A DNA stretch of 64,000 nucleotides from Streptomyces griseus subsp. griseus (GTDB lineage: Bacteria > Actinomycetota > Actinomycetes > Streptomycetales > Streptomycetaceae): NCBI RefSeq assembly GCF_003610995.1, contig NZ_CP032543.1, positions 4,092,001 to 4,156,000 on the forward strand, written 5' to 3'. The position numbers were made by a program, and so were the translations under genes. Each line of letters opens with the position of its first letter. Positions within the stretch are counted from its first letter, which is position 1. This document shows, piece by piece, positions 59,446 to 64,000 of this stretch. The notes beneath the pieces were generated by a model, which searched no databases, was not told the origin of the DNA, and worked only from the letters and a program-made list of their open reading frames with translations.

Positions 59446-60771
59446 ATGTCCGTCGCCGGTCTCAGAACAGCCGCCCGGGAGACCGTCTCCGGGCTGCCCC
59501 GGGAGTTCTGGTGGCTCTGGCTCAGCACCCTGGTCAACCGGCTGGGCGGCTTCGTCGCCACCTTCATGGCGCTGTATCTGACCCTGGACCGGGGCTACTC
59601 GGCCTCGTACGCCGGTCTCGTCGCCGCCCTCCACGGGCTCGGCGGGGTCATCTCCTCGCTCGGCGCCGGAGTGATGACCGACCGGCTCGGGCGGCGGCCC
59701 ACCATGCTGATCGCGCAGCTGTCGATGGCCGCATCCGTGGCGGTGCTCGGGTTCATGGAGCATCCGGTCGCCATCGCCGCCGTCGCGTTCTTCGTCGGTA
59801 TGGCGAGCAGCGCCTCACGGCCCGCCGTCCAGGCGATGATGGCCGACATCGTGCCGCCGAAGGACCGGGTGCGGGCCTTCTCCCTCAACTACTGGGCCAT
59901 CAACCTCGGGTTCGCGGTCTCGTCCGCCGGGGCCGGGTTCATCGCCGAGTACAGCTATCTCGCCGGTTTCCTCGGCGAGGCCCTGATGGTGCTCGCGTGC
60001 GCCGTCGTCGTCTTCCTGAAGGTGCCGGAGTCGCGGCCCGCGCAGGCCGCCCCGGTGAAGACCGCCGACGGGAAGCGGGCCAAGGACGAGGTCCGGATCA
60101 CCACTGTCCTGCGCGACGGGCGCTTCATGGGGGTCGTGGGTCTGTCGTTCCTGGTGGCTCTGATCTTCCAGCAGGGGTACGTGGGGCTGCCGGTGGCGAT
60201 GGGGGCCGACGGGCTCTCCAGCTCCGACTTCGGCACCGCCATCGCCGTCAACGGGGTGCTGATCGTGGCCCTCCAGATCCCCGTCACCCGCTTCATCCAG
60301 CACCGGGACCCGCGCCGGCTGCTGATCATCTCCTCGCTGCTCGCCGGGTACGGCTTCGGGCTGACCGCTTTCGCCGGGTCCGTCGCCGTGTACGCCCTGA
60401 CGGTCTGCGTCTGGACCCTCGCCGAGATCGTCAACGCGCCCACCCAGACGGGCCTTGTCGTGCAGCTGTCCCCCGCGCAGGGCCGGGGCCGCTACCAGGG
60501 CGTCTACACGATGTCCTGGTCGGTCGCCGCCCTCGTCGCGCCCCTGATGTCCGGTTTCGTGATCGACCACTACGGCGCCGCCTGGCTCTGGGGTGCCTGC
60601 GCGGTGATCGGTACGGTCGCCGGCCTCGGCTACTGGCTGCTGATGCGCAACCTGCCCCGTGAGGAGATCGTCGCGGTCGAGGCCGTCCCCGAGCCCGCCC
60701 CCGTACCCGCCCAGGCCCGGCCGGACCAGGCCGAGCCCGACCCGGCGCCGGCGATCGAGCGCGCGGGCTGA
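59446..60771 (+). CDS. MFS transporter (12-helix, drug/metabolite type)
   Basis: A 441-residue MFS protein: STLVNRLGGFVATFMALYLT, the motif-A loop GVMTDRLGRRPTMLIAQLSM, FSLNYWAINLGFAVSSAGAG, about twelve helices and a Pro/Ala/Glu-rich cytoplasmic tail. Typical of polypeptide/drug exporters; substrate unknown. ATG 59446 follows GGGGGGAATCC. Ends at a 21-bp perfect stem-loop. Confidence 0.9.
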   Translation: MSVAGLRTAARETVSGLPREFWWLWLSTLVNRLGGFVATFMALYLTLDRGYSASYAGLVAALHGLGGVISSLGAGVMTDRLGRRPTMLIAQLSMAASVAVLGFMEHPVAIAAVAFFVGMASSASRPAVQAMMADIVPPKDRVRAFSLNYWAINLGFAVSSAGAGFIAEYSYLAGFLGEALMVLACAVVVFLKVPESRPAQAAPVKTADGKRAKDEVRITTVLRDGRFMGVVGLSFLVALIFQQGYVGLPVAMGADGLSSSDFGTAIAVNGVLIVALQIPVTRFIQHRDPRRLLIISSLLAGYGFGLTAFAGSVAVYALTVCVWTLAEIVNAPTQTGLVVQLSPAQGRGRYQGVYTMSWSVAALVAPLMSGFVIDHYGAAWLWGACAVIGTVAGLGYWLLMRNLPREEIVAVEAVPEPAPVPAQARPDQAEPDPAPAIERAG

Positions 60772-60796
60772 GCGGCCCCGGAGCATGAGGGCGCCC

Positions 60797-60841
60797 ACGA
60801 CGGCGCCCGCCCGGACCACCGGTCCGGGCGGGCGCCGTCGT
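60797..60841. terminator. 21-bp perfect terminator after the MFS gene
   Basis: Arms at 60797-60817 and 60821-60841 are perfect reverse complements of 21 bp with a 3-nt loop. It begins 26 nt after the MFS stop and is followed by 33-bp direct repeats. Confidence 0.85.
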
Positions 60842-60901
60842 CCGTGAACGCCGTACGGTGCGTGCGAACGTCGTCCGTGAACGCCTTACGGGACGTGCGA
60901 A
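60836..60901 (+). repeat. Two 33-bp direct repeats
   Basis: 60836-60868 and 60869-60901 are tandem 33-bp units differing at a few positions; a third partial unit starts at 60902. The first unit begins inside the terminator arm. Confidence 0.85.
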
Positions 60902-60926
60902 CGCCGTCCGGGACGCGCGGCGCGCG

Positions 60927-61076
60927 TCAGCCCGAGCAGCCGCCGCACTGGCACGGAGCACCGGACTGGCAGCCGCACCCGCAGCCCGCGCCGCAGCCGC
61001 AGGCGCCGAGCACGGTCAGGTGCACCACTTCGGTCGGGGTCTCCAGCTGGGGTTCGGTCGTGGGGGAATCGGCCAT
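60927..61076 (-). CDS. 49-residue Cys-rich metallothionein-like peptide
   Basis: Minus-strand product MADSPTTEPQLETPTEVVHL then TVLGACGCGAGCGCGCQSGA and PCQCGGCSG: eight Cys (26, 28, 32, 34, 36, 42, 44, 47) in the last half, in CxC and CxxC spacing, with no aromatic residues. This fits a metal-thiolate cluster; I recall similar Streptomyces metallothioneins. AGGAGG lies 6-11 nt before ATG 61076, an excellent ribosome-binding site. Encoded between the MFS gene and phoU. Metal identity unknown. Confidence 0.85.
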   Translation of the reverse strand: MADSPTTEPQLETPTEVVHLTVLGACGCGAGCGCGCQSGAPCQCGGCSG

Positions 61077-61322
61077 GGTCCCTCCTCAGGGCGTACGGCT
61101 GGGCGGCGGACGCCGCTGCGCCGCCGCCGGGGACGTGACGGCAGGGCCCGTACGTACCGCGTACGGGCCTGGCGCCGTCCCCGCCCCATTGCATGCCCAG
61201 CCCGCACGGCGCATCAACGGCGCACACGTGCAGGAACGCATGTGCGACTCGCGTGCGCCGGGAGCGTACGGACGTCCCGCACGCTCTCCCGTACCGGCTG
61301 GGAGACGCTTCCCGCGTAGCGG
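61077..61322. other. 246-bp gap between the Cys-rich peptide and phoU
   Basis: The Cys-rich peptide gene and phoU are both on the minus strand, phoU upstream. The gap contains CGTACGGGCCTGG/CCCGTACGTACCGCGTACGGGC type inverted repeats near 61,147-61,170 that may form the phoU terminator, plus a possible promoter of the peptide gene. No coding sequence. Confidence 0.5.
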
Positions 61323-62006
61323 CTACGAGCCCTCCGCCGCCGGTGTCGACGCCGCCTGGATCTCGTCCGCGTGCTCACCCGTCACCAGATAGACGACGCG
61401 CTTCGCCACCGAGACCGCGTGGTCCGCGAAACGCTCGTAGTAGCGGCCCAGCAGCGTCACGTCGACGGCCGTCTCGATGCCGTGCTTCCAGCGGTCGTCC
61501 ATCAGGTGCTGGAAGAGCGTGCGGTGCAGCAGGTCCATCTCGTCGTCGTCCTGCTCCAGCTGGAGCGCCAGATCGACGTCCTTGGTGATGATGACCTCGG
61601 CCGCCTTGGCCATCAGCCGCTGGGCGAGCTGGCCCATCTCCAGGATGGTGGCGTGCAGGTCGTGCGGGACCGCCGACTGCGGGAAGCGCAGCCGGGCCAG
61701 CTTCGCCACGTGCTGGGCGAGGTCGCCCGAGCGCTCCAGGTCGGCGCTCATCCGCAGCGAGGTCACCACGATCCGCAGATCGGTCGCCACCGGCTGCTGA
61801 CGGGCGAGAAGGGCGATCGCGCGCGCCTCCAGGTCGTGCTGGAGGTCGTCGACCTTCTGGTCGCCCGCGATCACGCTCTCCGCGAGCTTCAGGTCGGCGT
61901 CCAGCATGGACGTGGTCGCCCGTCCGATCGCCGATCCGACCAGCCGGGCCATCTCGACCAGGCCTTCTCCGATCGAGTCGAGTTCCTCGTGGTAAGCGTC
62001 GCGCAT
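61323..62006 (-). CDS. phoU: Phosphate signalling protein PhoU
   Basis: A 227-residue protein of two three-helix PhoU bundles, each with the metal-binding E/DxxxD pattern: VDDLQHDLEARAIALLARQQ, SADLERSGDLAQHVAKLARL and YYERFADHAVSVAKRVVYLV. PhoU represses Pho signalling when phosphate is plentiful, probably by linking the Pst transporter to PhoR. Divergent from phoR with PHO boxes in the gap, so it is a PhoP target. Length is normal. Confidence 0.95.
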   Translation of the reverse strand: MRDAYHEELDSIGEGLVEMARLVGSAIGRATTSMLDADLKLAESVIAGDQKVDDLQHDLEARAIALLARQQPVATDLRIVVTSLRMSADLERSGDLAQHVAKLARLRFPQSAVPHDLHATILEMGQLAQRLMAKAAEVIITKDVDLALQLEQDDDEMDLLHRTLFQHLMDDRWKHGIETAVDVTLLGRYYERFADHAVSVAKRVVYLVTGEHADEIQAASTPAAEGS

Positions 62007-62097
62007 GGAAGTCCCTCTCCAGTTCCAACTGAGGCCGGGGTCTCGGACCGACCCCCACGGTTACACGGTGGGGCCGCAACGCGTCCGTATCCGGCCC

Positions 62098-62130
62098 CCT
62101 AAGTGAACCGGTCCCATCCCCTCGGTGAAC
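62098..62130 (-). promoter_or_regulatory. PHO boxes in the phoU-phoR gap
   Basis: On the minus strand, three contiguous 11-bp units: GTTCACCGAGG (62120-62130), GGATGGGACCG (62109-62119, degenerate) and GTTCACTTAGG (62098-62108). This is the PhoP operator organisation, here oriented toward phoU but able to control both phoU and phoRP, giving autoregulation. Confidence 0.85.
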
Positions 62131-62191
62131 TCTGGGCGACGAGTGTTCGAGATGGCACTCGGACGGCTGGGAGAGTGTCGGCGCACCCGCA

Positions 62192-62197
62192 TAACCT
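62192..62197 (+). promoter_or_regulatory. phoR -10 element (leaderless)
   Basis: TAACCT exactly 6 nt before ATG 62204 suggests phoRP transcription starts at the start codon. Confidence 0.6.
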
Positions 62198-62203
62198 TGA
62201 AGC

Positions 62204-63484
62204 ATGGACGTGAACGCGGCGGTCGCCGCAGCTGCAGCGATCGCCGGGCTCTGTACCGGTGTGATCGCCATGCTGGCGTTCCGCTGGAGCGAGCGCGACC
62301 TCAGACGGCCGACGCGTACATCGCTGCGGCCGGACAGCAATGCCGCCCTCCCGCCCGGGGTGGACACCGTCCTCTCCGTGCTCAGCTCCTCCGCCGTCGT
62401 CCTCGACGAGAGCGACAGCGTGGTCAAGGCCAGCTCCGCCGCGTATGCGCTGGGCCTGGTCAGGGGTGGCCGACTGGCCGTGGAGCCGATGCTCGCCATG
62501 GCCCGCGACACCCGGCGCGACGGCGAGATACGCCAGGGCGAGCTGGATCTGCCCCGGCGCGGCACCGGCCGGGGGGACACCCTCGCGGTCTCCGCCCGGG
62601 TCGCGCCGCTGGGCTCGCGGCTGGTGCTGCTGCTGGTCGAGGACCTCACCGAGGCCCGCCGGATCGAAGCGGTACGGCGCGACTTCGTCGCCAACGTGAG
62701 CCATGAGCTCAAGACCCCCACCGGAGCGCTCTCCCTGCTCTCCGAGGCGGTCATGGACGCATCCGACGACCCGGAGGCGGTGGAGCGGTTCGCCGGGCGG
62801 ATGCAGATCGAGGCGACCCGGCTCACCAACCTCGTCCAGGAGCTCATCGACCTCTCCCGGGTGCAGAACGACGACCCGCTGGAGGACGCGGAGCCCGTCA
62901 AGGTGGAGGTGCTGGTCGCCGAGGCGATCGACCGCTGCCGCCAGCAGGCCGGCTCCAAGCAGATCACCATGGCCTCCGGTGGCGCCGAGGGCCTCACCGT
63001 CTGGGGCAACCGGGGCCAGCTCGTCGGCGCGCTCGGCAACCTCGTCGAGAACGCCGTCAACTACAGTCCCGCCCGTACTCGGGTCGGCATCGCGGCCCGC
63101 CGCACCACCGGACCGGGCGGGGACCTGATCGAGATCGCCGTGACCGACCAGGGGATCGGCATCTCCGAGAAGGACCGCGAACGGGTCTTCGAGCGGTTCT
63201 ACCGCGTCGACCCGGCCCGCTCACGGGCCACCGGTGGCACCGGTCTCGGCCTCGCCATCGTCAAACACGTGGCCGCCTCGCACGGCGGGGAGGTCACCGT
63301 CTGGAGCTCCGAGGGACAGGGCTCCACCTTCACCCTCCGGCTGCCCGAATCGGGTGCCGTGAGGGAGCGCACCACCGGCGGGCCCCTTATCGTCAACGGC
63401 GTCAACGGCGTCGGTGACAAGGACAAGCTCCCGTTCGAGACCGACTCCTATGACCCCTTCCCCGCCCCGGAGGCTCTTCCGTGA
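62204..63484 (+). CDS. phoR: Sensor histidine kinase PhoR
   Basis: A 426-residue kinase with one N-terminal membrane anchor (VAAAAAIAGLCTGVIAMLAF), a PAS-like region (VVLDESDSVVKASSAAYALG), HisKA with phospho-acceptor His167 in ANVSHELKTPTGALSLLSEA, and HATPase_c with NLVENAVNYSP, VTDQGIGISEKD and RATGGTGLGLAIVKHVAASH. It phosphorylates PhoP during phosphate starvation. The stop overlaps the phoP start (GTGA), so the pair is coupled. Single-pass topology fits Streptomyces PhoR. Confidence 0.95.
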   Translation: MDVNAAVAAAAAIAGLCTGVIAMLAFRWSERDLRRPTRTSLRPDSNAALPPGVDTVLSVLSSSAVVLDESDSVVKASSAAYALGLVRGGRLAVEPMLAMARDTRRDGEIRQGELDLPRRGTGRGDTLAVSARVAPLGSRLVLLLVEDLTEARRIEAVRRDFVANVSHELKTPTGALSLLSEAVMDASDDPEAVERFAGRMQIEATRLTNLVQELIDLSRVQNDDPLEDAEPVKVEVLVAEAIDRCRQQAGSKQITMASGGAEGLTVWGNRGQLVGALGNLVENAVNYSPARTRVGIAARRTTGPGGDLIEIAVTDQGIGISEKDRERVFERFYRVDPARSRATGGTGLGLAIVKHVAASHGGEVTVWSSEGQGSTFTLRLPESGAVRERTTGGPLIVNGVNGVGDKDKLPFETDSYDPFPAPEALP

Positions 63485-64000
63485 CCCGAGTGCTTGTCGT
63501 CGAGGATGAGGAATCCTTCAGCGACGCCCTGTCCTACATGCTGCGCAAGGAAGGTTTCGAGGTCGCGATCGCGGCGACCGGCCCCGACGGACTGGACGAG
63601 TTCGAGCGCAACGGCGCCGACCTGGTCCTCCTGGACCTGATGCTGCCCGGCCTGCCCGGCACCGAGGTGTGCCGCCAGCTCCGCAGCCGCTCCAACGTTC
63701 CGGTGATCATGGTCACCGCCAAGGACAGCGAGATCGACAAGGTCGTCGGGCTCGAAATAGGAGCCGACGACTACGTCACCAAGCCGTTCTCCTCACGCGA
63801 GCTCGTCGCCCGCATCCGCGCCGTCCTGCGCCGTCGCGGGGAGCCGGAGGAGGTCACCCCGGCCGCCCTGGAGGCGGGCCCGGTCCGGATGGACGTGGAC
63901 CGCCACGTGGTCACGGTCTCCGGTGGCAAGGTCGACCTCCCGCTCAAGGAGTTCGACCTCCTGGAGATGCTCCTGCGCAACGCGGGCCGCGTGCTGACCC
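63481..64000 (+). CDS. phoP: Response regulator PhoP (3' end beyond the window)
   Basis: From GTG 63481 the first 173 codons are present: receiver with acidic VVEDEE, phospho-acceptor Asp in LVLLDLMLPGLPGTEV, Thr in VTAKDS and Lys in DYVTKPFSSREL, then the beginning of the OmpR winged helix (HVVTVSGGKVDLPLKEFDLL). The sequence ends at window base 64000 in LLRNAGRVLT. PhoP activates pst, phoU and the Pho regulon and represses antibiotic and nitrogen genes. Overlaps phoR by 4 nt. Confidence 0.96.
   Translation, partial: MTRVLVVEDEESFSDALSYMLRKEGFEVAIAATGPDGLDEFERNGADLVLLDLMLPGLPGTEVCRQLRSRSNVPVIMVTAKDSEIDKVVGLEIGADDYVTKPFSSRELVARIRAVLRRRGEPEEVTPAALEAGPVRMDVDRHVVTVSGGKVDLPLKEFDLLEMLLRNAGRVLT

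Overview
The window is high-G+C DNA with the third-position GC bias, gene density and family content of a Streptomyces chromosome core. It carries mycothiol synthesis genes (mshA, mshD), the actinobacterial regulators GlnR, PhoP/PhoR and Nur, and the Streptomyces-specific anti-sigma factor RsiG. From memory, gene content and order resemble the pit-pst to phoU-phoR-phoP segment of S. coelicolor, here with several accessory insertions and deletions. I see no tRNA, rRNA, CRISPR array, intact insertion sequence or prophage.

Layout. 1-5,772: low-affinity phosphate transport (DUF47-pit), convergent with the high-affinity operon pstS-C-A-B, which is driven by a PHO-box promoter. 5,773-9,761: polyphosphate kinase, a CHAD protein and a NUDIX hydrolase. 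9,990-13,240: a decayed GntR/ABC-permease remnant, a MerR-type regulator, mshD and a gene-poor stretch. 13,243-20,823: secreted 5'-nucleotidase, small accessory genes, a MerR/OYE pair, a Tat-exported phospholipase C-like protein and several broken genes, including a ruined toxin-antitoxin module. 20,783-26,071: a minus-strand group of sensor kinase, response regulator, HtrA-like protease, LacI regulator and GlnR. 26,348-32,796: hydrolase, MoaD-like protein, membrane proteins and a sulfur locus (Cys-containing leader peptide, thiosulfate sulfurtransferase, DUF1416, DsrE-like). 32,848-38,509: nitrobindin-like protein, nur, ygfZ, dtd, rsiG, asparaginase and an Eis-like acetyltransferase. 38,617-47,144: an accessory island of regulators (TetR, MarR, double MarR, WYL, HxlR) with their partners and broken genes. 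47,520-55,145: XRE regulator, HbhA-like protein, DUF2516, SpoIIE-type phosphatase, NlpC/P60 peptidase, methyltransferase, mshA and YbjN. 55,123-58,126: sugar/aminoglycoside-type kinase, a broken lipoprotein gene and a RelE-type toxin-antitoxin pair. 58,478-64,000: gpmA, an MFS transporter, a metallothionein-like Cys-rich peptide, phoU, phoR and the start of phoP.

How it works together. The two ends form one phosphate system: PhoR/PhoP at the right end should act on PHO boxes at pstS (5,681-5,724) and in the phoU-phoR gap (62,098-62,130), while Pit, Ppk and the secreted nucleotidase handle uptake and storage. GlnR ties in nitrogen control, with a candidate GlnR site at 26,262-26,277. The most noteworthy signals are a 30-bp perfect inverted repeat joining the sensor-kinase 3' end to a toxin remnant, a duplicated c-di-GMP-binding motif in RsiG, a Cys leader peptide before sseA, an unlisted 49-residue protein with eight cysteines beside phoU, an orphan 26-bp palindromic operator, a run of leaderless-type promoters, and at least nine decaying genes. 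Several of the frame breaks fall in G-runs and could be assembly errors.
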